Source of the DNA: Cryobacterium sp. Y11
GTDB lineage: Bacteria; Actinomycetota; Actinomycetes; Actinomycetales; Microbacteriaceae
Direction of reading: 5' to 3'
Length of the DNA stretch: 64,000 bases
NCBI RefSeq assembly: GCF_002929535.1
Contig: NZ_PJJO01000060.1
Span: 1 to 64,000 of the forward strand
Made by a program: the position numbers and the translations under genes. Shown piece after piece: positions 1-8,085 of the stretch. How positions within the stretch are numbered: position 1 is the stretch's first letter; every line of letters starts with the position of its first letter. A model generated the notes under the pieces. It was given only the letters and a program-made list of their open reading frames with translations. It did not search any database and was not told the origin of the DNA.

Positions 1-303
1 CAAATCCGGCGGTGACGGTCAAACCGGTGCGGGTGGTGGTACCGGCGATGAGGTTGACGATGACTTCGTGGCTGGTCAGCGGCTGGCCACGCCAGTTCAT
101 CGAGATCTGACTGAACAGCCAGTGTTCAATCTCGTTCCACTTGGCGGTACCCGGGCCACCCCGCAACCCCGCCATGACCCAGCACCCGAGCCTCAGCCCC
201 ATCAGCAACCGTCGCTGACGCTCATCAAGATGCGGGAACAACGCGGCCCACTTCGCCGCCAACGACTCTTCGACCTCCACGACAACCGACGTCGCACAAC
301 CAT
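1..303 (-). pseudogene. ISAzo13-type transposase remnant, frameshifted and internally deleted, cut by the window edge
   Basis: Reading the minus strand gives two pieces of an ISAzo13-family (DDE) transposase. An N-terminal piece containing AALFPHLDERQRRLL lies around 215-260. A late piece containing GTAKWNEIEHWLFSQ and NWRGQPLTSHEVIVNLI lies around 10-150. In intact family members several hundred residues separate these motifs; here they are about 25 codons apart, so most of the DDE domain is deleted. Between them the expected AEARVLGHGG segment reads only in another frame, which points to a 1-bp frameshift as well. No intact start is visible. The bases just upstream (about 305-345) may be the element's terminal region, but I cannot define an inverted repeat. 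Family assignment is from remembered motifs. The element is certainly non-functional. Confidence 0.75.
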
Positions 304-357
304 GACACCCAAAACGGCATTCGCCGAGGTTATTTACTTACGAGCCTTAGTGTCGGG

Positions 358-576
358 CTACCAGTGCGGCGGACGATCCTGCCGCAACTGTGCCTCGTTC
401 GCGCTCGGCGCGCTGCCGGTGTGCGCGACGCCGCCCTCTTCCCGCAGTACCGGCGGGTGCGGGTTCGGGTCGGTGTCCGGTGCCGGCAGCAGTTGGGCGC
501 GCCGGACCTTGCCCGCGGCCTTCACGATCGGTTGACGCTCGGTGCCTAGACGTGGCACCTCATCACGAGTGCTCAC
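358..576 (-). CDS. Small hypothetical protein translationally coupled to the upstream helicase-like gene
   Basis: A 72-residue, proline-rich, charged protein. Its GTG start (576-574) overlaps the TGA stop of the large helicase-like gene in a GTGA arrangement, a classic sign of translational coupling. It has no membrane segment or signal peptide. The sequence is low-complexity in the middle (LLPAPDTDPNPHPP) and ends in LRQDRPPHW. I recall similar short tails (DRLRxDKPPHW-like) in small actinobacterial proteins at the same position, but cannot check this. Function is unknown. The alternative is a spurious GC-rich frame; the stop-start overlap argues against that. Confidence 0.5.
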   Translation of the reverse strand: MSTRDEVPRLGTERQPIVKAAGKVRRAQLLPAPDTDPNPHPPVLREEGGVAHTGSAPSANEAQLRQDRPPHW

Positions 577-3500
577 GCGCCCGGCCGCTTTGGCGCGATG
601 GTGGGAGCGTCACCGGTCGAAAAGGGCCGGGCATCCGCTTGAGGAACACCGGCAATCGCGGCAACGCGCGCGGCGACGGCGTCTGGGTTGCTGAATAGTT
701 CGAAGCTGTGCACGCGCAGGTAGTGCCAGCCGAGGCGCCGCAGCACTTCGGGGCGGAGGCGCAGCGACTCGCGCAGGCTTGCGCGGCCCACGACGGCATC
801 CGTTTCGACAACGATCGCGCGGGTGCCGTAGGACGCGGCGAGGGCAAGTTTGCCGCGATGGCCGAGACGCACGGTAAGGCCGAGTTTTTCGAGGCGGCCG
901 CCGAGGTCGACGAGCATGGCCTCACTCGCGTCGGGAACCTGCACCTCGTCGCGACGCGCCTCGGTCTCGCTCAGCACCTGCGACAGCGCAAGGATGCCGT
1001 GACGCTGGCGGTCCTCGTCGATATCGGCTGGTCGAAAGCAGGAGACGATGTCGAGCGCGCGGCGGGCGCGGGTCATGCCGATCGCGAGCAGCCGTTCGCC
1101 GCCGGGCTCGCCGAGCGAACCGAAGTTGGACAGCATCCGCCCGTGCGGGGTACGGCCGTAGCCGATCGAAAAAATCACTCGGTCGCGGCTCTGCGCCACG
1201 GCCTGCTCGAGGGTGAGCACGGTGAACGGTTCGCTGCGGTCTTTCAGAATGAAATCGGAGAGGTCTGTGCGCTTGGCGAACGCGGCGAGCACGGCCTGCT
1301 GCACGCGCACGGCGTGCCGCGTGCTTGCGGTGATCACCATGAGCGATTCGCGGGGGCGCTTGGATGCATGGTCGAGTACGAGATCGACGACCTTGATCAC
1401 CTCAGCGTCAACGCTTTCGATGGCGCCGCTGTCGGCGTCTGGCATGCCGCGGCCACCGGCCACATAGTTAATAGTTAGGCTGCCGTGGCCGAGAAAACTC
1501 CCGGCCCAGGGCAGCGAGTCGATGCGGCCGCCGTAGAACCGGTGGTTGACTAGCTCGGCGAGGTCTTCACCGCCGGCCCGGTAGCTGCGGGTGAGCGTGA
1601 GCGTCGGCAGCAGCTCGCCGAGCCGGCCCAGCGCCGAGTCGGCGTGCAGGGCATCGACGGACACGTCAGGGGCGGCCGATACCTCACCGGAGGCGGCGAT
1701 TCCGGTCTCGAACGACGACGGCGTCTGGGTGACCGGGTCGCCGAACGCCACAATCTGGCGTCCGCGTCGAATCGCGCCGACGTTTTCGGCGAGGGTCGTC
1801 GCGCCAGCATCGACGAGCAGCACGGTGTCAAAGGTGATCTGGTCGCTGATGCCGGCAATCTCATACGGCGAGGCGAGCCAGACCGGCGCGAGCACCCGGC
1901 CGAGGTGCGGGGCCACCTCGTTCAGCCGGGCCGGGGTGGCCCGGTCGGCGCGCAGCAGGCGGCGCAGCTGGTCGGCTTCCTCGGGAAAGTCGACGACACC
2001 GATCTTCCAGGTTTCGGCGAGCAGCCAGGCCAGCAGCTTGCCGGTAGTGGATGCGTGCGCCTCGTCGACGAGTTTGAAATCGGCCTCGAGGCGGTCCAGT
2101 ACCGGCGTGTTCGCGTTGAGCAGGGCCCGGTCGCTCGCGAGCATAATCTCGAGCACGGATTGCCACCAGGCCAGTTCGAGCTCGACCGCCACGTTCTCTT
2201 CTGAGACGTGGCGCTGCGAGAGGTCGGTCATCAGCGGGTCGAGGTTGTGCTCGCGCAGCGTCGCCAGCAGGGCGGTGCGCTCGTGCAGATTGGCGAGCAC
2301 CTCACTCTCGGCGGCGAGCCCGGAAATCATCGACACGAGCTCGCCGATTTGGCGCCCGGCGAGCACGCGCGGCGTGCCCACTGTGTTCAGCGGCACGTCG
2401 AGCAGGCCGAGGTCCTCCGAGACCCGCTGAAAAGCGACGTGCACATCGTTGATGCCAACGGGCACCTCGGGGGTGACGCCGGCTGCCGCGTAGCGTTGCC
2501 AAAGGGTGCGCTGGTTTTGAATTCGGCGCAGGCTCTCGTTCATGTCGCTGACCCGCACGCCGGGTCGCTGATATTCCTCAGCGAGCTTGCGCAACCGGCG
2601 CCGGCTGGCCGAGCTCATTTCGGAGGATTCTCGGCGCGACGACGTAGCCGCAATCAGCTCGGTCAGCGACCGGTCGTAGACACCCGGCTGAAACTTGTCG
2701 AGGGTTTCGCGAATATCGAGCAGCAGGCGCAGGTAGATGCCGAGCTCGTTGATCGTTTCGAAGGGGCGCAGTCGCGTCTGGCCGATCAGGCCGTTGGCGC
2801 GTTCCAGTAGCCGGGGCAGTTCGATCTGGTTGATGCGTTTGGCGAGCTGGTGCGAGGCGGAGGCATCCGCTGTGGAGGTGAACGAGGCGCCGTACCAGGG
2901 CGAGTCGCCGGGGCCGTAGCGAAATTCGCCCAGCACGGCGGCCTTGATCAGGGTGGTCGCCGCGGCCCCGCGAGAGTGCGCGAGCAGTTCGAGGGCGTGC
3001 CGGTCGAGGCGCGCGGTTGTCGAGGGCGGCTCGGGCAGCTGGGCGAGTCGGGCGAGTTCGCCGAGCGCGTCGAGTACGGAGACGCCGAGGGCCGAGTCGC
3101 GGCGGGTGAGCGCCGACCGGTAGTCGAGCAGCACCTTGCGCAGGCGCACCAGGGCATCATCGACGTCGCCGACCCGCGGCTGAGCGGCCTTCTCGTTGCG
3201 GGTGATCGACTGGATCAGGTCGCGGCGCAGGGTGCGCGGGGTCACGGCGATTCCGGGCAGGCCCACCTGCACCAGGCGGCCGGCGATGCCGTCAAGGCTG
3301 GAGCGCCGGGCGCTGACAACCAGCACGCGCTTGTGCTGGGCAACGAGCGAGCCGATGGTGTTCACGATGGTCTGGGTACCGCCGGTGCCCGGCAGGGTCT
3401 TTACGACGATGGAGTTGCCGGCCGCGATCTGCGCGACGACGTTCTCCTGCTCCGGGTCTGCGTCGCCCAGCAGGGTATCGGTGGCCGGTGGCCGGGCATC

Positions 3501-4352
3501 CTGACCGATCGGAACAACGGGGTTGTATGCGGTTTCAATGTTGCGCTTGGCCGTCAGGTTGCCGGCCACGGCGTCGAGCAGCGGATGATCGAGCTTGGAT
3601 GCATCCGCTGCCAGCGCCCGGCCAACATCGGCGAACGACGAGACCACGAGGCGGGGTACGACGTTGAACCAGGGCAGGTGCGAGGTTAATCCGCGCAGGC
3701 GGTCAATGACCGGTTGTGGCTTGAATGCACCGTTGGTAACGGCGAGCGCCACAAACGCGTCGGCGTCGAGCACGATCTGAAACTGGTCATTTAGGGCGCG
3801 GGCCAGTTCGGGGTTGAGAAAGGGCGCTCCCTTGAGTTTGAGCTCGTAGTCGCGGCCATAGCGACGAATGGCGAGGGGGCGTAGCAGCACCGGGGCGCTG
3901 TAATCGACGTCTTGAAAGCGCCACTCGGCCAGGCCGATGGCGAGGTTGACCGACTCGATGCCGCGCATGGAGCGCAGCTCGATGCCCTTCTGGGTGATCT
4001 CGTTCGCGGCCAGGCGGGCGTTACGGAGCGCTAGTTCGTCGCGAATGAGGTTGGACAGCAGGGTGGTCTTACCGATGATGAACTGCGGGAGACCGCCGGG
4101 ATGCGTGGCACTGAGCTCGATCCGGGTGCGAGCTTCGTCGGTGAAGTGCAGCAACGGCGAGCGACCGCCGAGTGCGGCGAGTTCGTCGCGCCAGCGCTGC
4201 CAGACCGGCTCGGCGATATTGCCAGCGACGAAGGCCGGATCGCCGAGGCTGAGGTTGTGCGGACTGGTTACGTTTTGAGGGTCGACGGGGACGACGCCCA
4301 GGTACTTGGAAAGCACGTCGTCGTCGTCTTGTTTTCTATCGAGGTGCCACAC
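573..4352 (-). CDS. Large AAA/superfamily I helicase-like ATPase with C-terminal nuclease-like domain
   Basis: A 1259-residue cytoplasmic protein, GTG start. The P-loop is at about residues 317-325 (LPGTGGTQT), preceded by DPEQENVVAQIAAG, as in UvrD/Dna2/DUF4011-type ATPases. The Walker B region reads VLLVDAGATT followed by IVAFGDPVTQTPSSFE, resembling the VxVGDxxQxPP box of superfamily I helicases; the usual DEA triplet is replaced by DAG. A late VLTLEQAVAQSRDRVIFSIGYG segment and the MTRARRALDIV motif match helicase motifs V and VI. The last ~100 residues (GHRGKLALAASYG, VETDAVVGRASLRE, LGWHYLRVHSFELF) resemble a Vsr/DUF559-like PD-(D/E)XK fold. A role in nucleic-acid repair is inferred. 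It lies 70 bp downstream of corA on the same strand and is coupled to the small gene at 358-576. Confidence 0.85.
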   Translation of the reverse strand: MWHLDRKQDDDDVLSKYLGVVPVDPQNVTSPHNLSLGDPAFVAGNIAEPVWQRWRDELAALGGRSPLLHFTDEARTRIELSATHPGGLPQFIIGKTTLLSNLIRDELALRNARLAANEITQKGIELRSMRGIESVNLAIGLAEWRFQDVDYSAPVLLRPLAIRRYGRDYELKLKGAPFLNPELARALNDQFQIVLDADAFVALAVTNGAFKPQPVIDRLRGLTSHLPWFNVVPRLVVSSFADVGRALAADASKLDHPLLDAVAGNLTAKRNIETAYNPVVPIGQDARPPATDTLLGDADPEQENVVAQIAAGNSIVVKTLPGTGGTQTIVNTIGSLVAQHKRVLVVSARRSSLDGIAGRLVQVGLPGIAVTPRTLRRDLIQSITRNEKAAQPRVGDVDDALVRLRKVLLDYRSALTRRDSALGVSVLDALGELARLAQLPEPPSTTARLDRHALELLAHSRGAAATTLIKAAVLGEFRYGPGDSPWYGASFTSTADASASHQLAKRINQIELPRLLERANGLIGQTRLRPFETINELGIYLRLLLDIRETLDKFQPGVYDRSLTELIAATSSRRESSEMSSASRRRLRKLAEEYQRPGVRVSDMNESLRRIQNQRTLWQRYAAAGVTPEVPVGINDVHVAFQRVSEDLGLLDVPLNTVGTPRVLAGRQIGELVSMISGLAAESEVLANLHERTALLATLREHNLDPLMTDLSQRHVSEENVAVELELAWWQSVLEIMLASDRALLNANTPVLDRLEADFKLVDEAHASTTGKLLAWLLAETWKIGVVDFPEEADQLRRLLRADRATPARLNEVAPHLGRVLAPVWLASPYEIAGISDQITFDTVLLVDAGATTLAENVGAIRRGRQIVAFGDPVTQTPSSFETGIAASGEVSAAPDVSVDALHADSALGRLGELLPTLTLTRSYRAGGEDLAELVNHRFYGGRIDSLPWAGSFLGHGSLTINYVAGGRGMPDADSGAIESVDAEVIKVVDLVLDHASKRPRESLMVITASTRHAVRVQQAVLAAFAKRTDLSDFILKDRSEPFTVLTLEQAVAQSRDRVIFSIGYGRTPHGRMLSNFGSLGEPGGERLLAIGMTRARRALDIVSCFRPADIDEDRQRHGILALSQVLSETEARRDEVQVPDASEAMLVDLGGRLEKLGLTVRLGHRGKLALAASYGTRAIVVETDAVVGRASLRESLRLRPEVLRRLGWHYLRVHSFELFSNPDAVAARVAAIAGVPQADARPFSTGDAPTIAPKRPGA

Positions 4353-4422
4353 AGGAATACCCTAATTGCGAAACCATTGTTTTTGCCTGAGGCGCCCGGG
4401 GTTTCGCGTGTTTTGGCCGGGT

Positions 4423-5439
4423 TTACAGCCAGTTGCGGCGTTTGAACACGGCATACAGCGTGAACCCCATGCCAACCATGAGTGCGAGGGCGAAGGGATA
4501 GCCGAGGGTCCAGTGCAACTCCGGCATGTGGTCGAAGTTCATACCGTAGATGGTTCCCACCAGGGTCGGCGCGAACAGAATCGCCGCCCAGCTGGAGATT
4601 TTCTTGACCTCCTCACTCTGTGCCAGGCTGGTCTCCGACAGGTGGCGCATCTCGTCGTTCTGGGCCTGTCCCACGAGGGTGCTGTGCACGGTGAGCGCGT
4701 TTTGCAGCAGTTGCCGAAACGCATCGCCACGTTCGACGATGCGCAGGGTGTGATCGAGCACGTCGCGCAGGTGCCGATGCAGTTCCAAGTCGATGTTGTA
4801 TTTGTCAAAGCCTCGTTGCATGGCCTCGAACATGCCAACGAGCGGCTGGGTGGCCCGCTGAAACTCAATCACTTCCCGCGACAGGGCGTAGATGCGCCGA
4901 CTGACCTCTGGATCACCGTCAAAGAGCTGGTCCTCAATCTCATCGATATCGTTCTCCAACCCGGCAACGACCGGGGAATACTCATCGACGACCTGGTCGA
5001 GAATGGCGTACAACACGGCCTCCGGGCCGAGGCCCAGCAGGTGCGGGGTACTTTCCATGCGCTCGCGCACCTGCGCCAGGTCGGGAGACTCGGCGTGCCG
5101 AATGGTGACGACAAAGTCCGGCCCGACGAAGACGTGCAGCTCACCGAATTCGACCCGCTCCTCGTCGTCCACGTAGCGGGCGGGGCGCAGCACGATGAAC
5201 AAAATATCGCCGTACCGTTCAATCTTTGCCCGTTGGTGTCCCTTGAGAGCGTCCTCAACGGCAAGATGATGCAGGCTGAACTCGGTGGCGACGGCGCGAA
5301 CTTCTTCTTCGCTGGGCCGGTACAGTCCGATCCAGGCGAAGCCGTTGTTCTGCTTCAGCACCTCGAAGGTCTCGTCCAGGCTCGGCGGCGTCGCGACGCG
5401 GTGGCCGTCCACGTAGATTGCGTTGTCCACCAGCGCCAT
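4423..5439 (-). CDS. corA: CorA-type magnesium/cobalt transporter
   Basis: A 338-residue protein of typical CorA length. The large cytosolic N-terminal part is acidic and helical. Two C-terminal membrane segments lie at about residues 280-300 (ISSWAAILFAPTLVGTIYG) and 312-330 (GYPFALALMVGMGFTLY). The selectivity-loop signature YGMN sits at the end of the first, and the basic tail KRRNWL is cytosolic. CorA works as a pentamer importing Mg2+ (also Co2+/Ni2+). It is divergent from the phosphopantetheinyl transferase gene, with about 50 bp between starts. The start ATG at 5439 is preceded by AAGGAG in the right position. Confidence 0.95.
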   Translation of the reverse strand: MALVDNAIYVDGHRVATPPSLDETFEVLKQNNGFAWIGLYRPSEEEVRAVATEFSLHHLAVEDALKGHQRAKIERYGDILFIVLRPARYVDDEERVEFGELHVFVGPDFVVTIRHAESPDLAQVRERMESTPHLLGLGPEAVLYAILDQVVDEYSPVVAGLENDIDEIEDQLFDGDPEVSRRIYALSREVIEFQRATQPLVGMFEAMQRGFDKYNIDLELHRHLRDVLDHTLRIVERGDAFRQLLQNALTVHSTLVGQAQNDEMRHLSETSLAQSEEVKKISSWAAILFAPTLVGTIYGMNFDHMPELHWTLGYPFALALMVGMGFTLYAVFKRRNWL

Positions 5440-5489
5440 GGCATCTCCTTGTTCGATCTACCAGTGTGTCACCCGGGTACGGTTGCAGA

Positions 5490-6101
5490 GTGCCGCAAAC
5501 GGATGTTTACCTCTTTCTGGCCCCGCGCGCGCCGCTCCCCCAGACCGACCGCGCACTGCTCACCGCCGCGCTCGCCCGGGTCTGCCCGGCCCCGGTTATT
5601 ATCGAGCAGCGCTGTACGCGCTGCGGCGGTTCTTCTCACGGACGCCCCCGCGTGCTAATGCCGCCAGGTGCGTTCGTGAGTTTGAGCCGTGCCGGCGATA
5701 CCGTCGCTGTCGCCGTCTCACTCTTCGGGCCGATCGGTGTCGACATCGAGAGTGTCAGCGCGGTCGGGCGCGCCGGGTTCGACGACGTCGCCTTCAATGC
5801 GGTCGAGCGCTCAGCGCTTCAGGCGGTGCATGTGGGCGAGCGCGACCGTGTCCGCGCCATGCTCTGGACCAGCAAGGAGGCGGTGCTCAAGCTTTCGGGC
5901 GAGGGGCTGACGGTGGACCCGCGGGAGCTGAGTGTCGGGTGGGACGAGGGCGGGGCATCCGTTGTGCTGACCTGGCCGAGCGCTTCCATCGATGTCAGCC
6001 AGGTGCACTTGGCTAGCTTCGACGCTGCCCCGGGCCTGGTCGGAACGGTGGCCGTTCTCGGGCCGACAGCCCCGCGGATCGAGCTGCTACCACGGGCGTA
6101 A
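5490..6101 (+). CDS. Sfp-type 4'-phosphopantetheinyl transferase
   Basis: About 203 residues from the GTG at 5490 (VPQTDVYLFL), which matches the normal N-terminus; an upstream in-frame ATG at 5418 would overlap corA and adds no family sequence. The two hallmark motifs are present: GVDIESV (Mg2+-binding Asp/Glu, about residue 88) and WTSKEAVLKLSGEG (about residues 128-141). These enzymes transfer the phosphopantetheine arm from CoA to a serine of carrier proteins. The natural client here is the NRPS at 9418-13365, whose carrier domain has the GGGSLSA serine site; that pairing is inferred from proximity. Confidence 0.9.
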   Translation: MPQTDVYLFLAPRAPLPQTDRALLTAALARVCPAPVIIEQRCTRCGGSSHGRPRVLMPPGAFVSLSRAGDTVAVAVSLFGPIGVDIESVSAVGRAGFDDVAFNAVERSALQAVHVGERDRVRAMLWTSKEAVLKLSGEGLTVDPRELSVGWDEGGASVVLTWPSASIDVSQVHLASFDAAPGLVGTVAVLGPTAPRIELLPRA

Positions 6102-6647
6102 AGCGCGGAGCTGCGGGTGCGGGGCGGTGTCGCGGATCGGGGCGGGTCCGGGGCGGTGTCACGAAGTGGCGCGGAGCGGGCGGCGCAGAGCGGGCGGCGC
6201 AGAGCGGGTGGCGCGGCGCGGAGCGGGTGGCGCGGGCCATTTTGCGACGGATGCCTGAGTTTGGCTTCTCGCCGGCATCCGTTTCACGCTGCGCGGGTCC
6301 CGCGAAACGCGTGGCGCACGAGTGTCGACCAGCCCGGAACTCCCGCGCACCGGCGCACCTCCCGCGCAGGGCATCTCAGCAACGCCCAGTGGGCCGCGTC
6401 GAACTCCCGCGCATTGGCGCAGGTCCCGCGTACTGGCACAAGTCCCGCGTTTCGCGAGCCCCCTGCGTCAAGCTAGTTGTGAGTCAGTTCATAATTAGTA
6501 GGACGCAGGGAAATGTTCATTAGTTCAGGGCTCACGACGGCGGAGATCCGCGAGTTCGTTCATGACTATCAGCTGGTGCTATTGGGGCAGAAGGGCCGTG
6601 GTCGGCCGAGCGGGCCACCGAGCTATGTAAGCTGTGCGGGCACGCTG
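6102..6647. repeat. Non-coding GC-rich block with tandem 19-bp units and one copy of a 24-bp direct repeat
   Basis: No credible gene. At 6115-6240 there is low-complexity GGCGCGGAGCGGGCGGCG-like sequence. At 6274-6297 lies a 24-bp sequence (GGCATCCG...CTGCGCGGG) repeated exactly at 7919-7942. From about 6340 to 6460 follow loosely tandem units of the form TCCCGCGCATTGGCGCAGG (variants TCCCGCGCACCGGCGCACC and TCCCGCGTACTGGCACAAG). Similar units recur at 7965-8080 on the other side of the nuclease-fold gene. They are too short and degenerate to be a CRISPR array. The tail 6462-6510 is AT-richer and has no recognisable site. Confidence 0.7.
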
Positions 6648-7682
6648 CTACGATTTCGGGCGTTCGAGGCCGCGCAGGACGCGCTGTGGGCCCGGCTTCA
6701 ATCCGAGCTCGAGCAGCCGTCGGCGCAACGGATACTGGCTCATCCCGACCGAGGCCGGCCATCGCGTGAATGCATGAACCTGGCGCCGAATGCCATCTTC
6801 TCGCAGCTTCTCGTCGTACTGCACCTGCTCGGGAGAGCGCCCGGCCAGAAATTCCGGGTTGAAATATTTATCCCGCCCGTCACACTCACCGACGCCGTCG
6901 ATCTGGAGCCAGTAGAAGTCGGTCTCGCACTCCTTTCCGTCGACGGTGAACGGATGCTGCAACTCCGGCTCGGGAAATCCGCTCAGAGCTATATTCACGC
7001 GACTAGCCGACTCCGCCGGCGACCCGGAGAGGTGTGTCGCGAACTGGATGATTGCGCGGGCGCGGCGCGAACCGCGGAAGGGCAGCATCCGCTCGAGGGT
7101 CGCCAGAAGTGCATCCTTGGTGGTCAGAGTACGGGTGCGGCCGAACCGATCCTGATAGAGCGCGCGGTCTACCAATGCCACGGCGGATTTCAGATCGAGG
7201 GTCGCGGCCAGATCGACCACCGTACGCTCGATGGTCGTCACGAGTAGCCCGTCGATGGTCGTGATGTCGCGGGCATCCACGCCGAGGGCATGGCGGCGGA
7301 TACCCGGATCCGAGCGTCCGCCCGTGGCTCTTTCGGTGAGTAGGTGCACGTCGCTCGGCCAGCCGATGAGCATCGGCAACCCCCAGATCACGGCGGCCGA
7401 ATGGTGACAGAGCACCGCCTGACCGCGGCGGGCGAGGGCGGCACCGCGCACCCGAATCAGGTAGCGCTGATCCTCGCGCAACTGGTTCCAACGCACACTG
7501 GGGTAATACAGGCCTCGGCTCACCCGCTCCAGTAGGCCCCGAGCAATATCCCGCCGCAAGCGAAAATCGGCGCCGAAGGCGCTGGCGAGATCGGACGCCA
7601 GAATGAGGCCGTCACCGGGTTCGCCACCGGTGCTCGTGCGCGAGATGAGGCTGGAGCTGGGGTCGAGACTGGGCTGGGACAT
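6648..7682 (-). CDS. AbiEi-type winged-helix protein with C-terminal Vsr/DUF559-like nuclease fold
   Basis: About 344 residues from the ATG at 7682 (MSQPSLDPSSS). A longer frame up to 7859 adds only low-complexity sequence. The N-terminal ~60 residues (LASAFGADFRLRRDIARGLL) resemble AbiEi-type winged helices; the middle (LCHHSAAVIWGLP, TTIERTVVDLAATL) is typical of a large actinobacterial family. Near the C-terminus, ECETDFYWLQIDGVGECDGRDKY has the D...E-x-D-G-x-x-K spacing of a Vsr-like PD-(D/E)XK site. No partner toxin is adjacent, so it is not an AbiE pair. The gene is flanked by direct repeats at 6274 and 7919. A paralogue lies at 48661-49647. Function is unknown; DNA cleavage is inferred from fold only. 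Confidence 0.75.
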   Translation of the reverse strand: MSQPSLDPSSSLISRTSTGGEPGDGLILASDLASAFGADFRLRRDIARGLLERVSRGLYYPSVRWNQLREDQRYLIRVRGAALARRGQAVLCHHSAAVIWGLPMLIGWPSDVHLLTERATGGRSDPGIRRHALGVDARDITTIDGLLVTTIERTVVDLAATLDLKSAVALVDRALYQDRFGRTRTLTTKDALLATLERMLPFRGSRRARAIIQFATHLSGSPAESASRVNIALSGFPEPELQHPFTVDGKECETDFYWLQIDGVGECDGRDKYFNPEFLAGRSPEQVQYDEKLREDGIRRQVHAFTRWPASVGMSQYPLRRRLLELGLKPGPQRVLRGLERPKS

Positions 7683-8085
7683 AGAGCCAGAGTGCCCGGA
7701 CGACGCCTGCTGCGGGGCCGGGCACGCCCTTTTGGTGCACAACTTGGACTCACTCCTACCTGTGGAGGAGAACAGCGCGGTGCGCCACGCCGCGGCTGGA
7801 AGTCCGCCGCTCACCGTGTCGGTAGCGGGGGGGACGGATGCCCGCCGCTGGCTGACCAAAGCGGCCAGCCAGCATGGCGTCGCACGGCCCGCCCGGAACG
7901 ACGCAGCCGGGCACGGCGGGCATCCGTTTCACGCTGCGCGGGCGTTGCGCCACTACGCGGGAGGCCCAACTCGCGCGCACTGGCGCAGCACCCGCGCGAT
8001 GAGTTACGCGGGAGTTCGGGCCCGGCTAGAACTCCCGCTCACTGGCGCAACCCGCGCGTACGCAGCGCGTGGCGCAGCAGCGCCC
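7683..8085. repeat. Non-coding block with the second 24-bp repeat copy and more 19-bp-like units
   Basis: No gene is supported. 7919-7942 is identical to 6274-6297. From 7965 to 8080 there are further units such as ACTCGCGCGCACTGGCGCAG and ACTCCCGCTCACTGGCGCAA in the same orientation as those left of the nuclease-fold gene. Inverted GCGGGAGTT and AACTCCCGC words lie around 8017 and 8035. 7683-7915 is upstream sequence of the nuclease-fold gene with no clear promoter. Confidence 0.65.

Noticed and set aside
4366..5658. 430-codon plus-strand frame antisense to corA
   Set aside because: The minus strand encodes a complete CorA with the GMN motif; the plus frame has no family features and arises from high GC.
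6340..6460. CRISPR array
   Set aside because: Units are about 19 bp, nearly contiguous and degenerate, without uniform spacers or cas genes.
6648..7682. AbiE toxin-antitoxin pair
   Set aside because: Only the AbiEi-like half is present and no AbiEii nucleotidyltransferase toxin adjoins; the C-terminus is instead Vsr-like. The same holds for 48661-49647.
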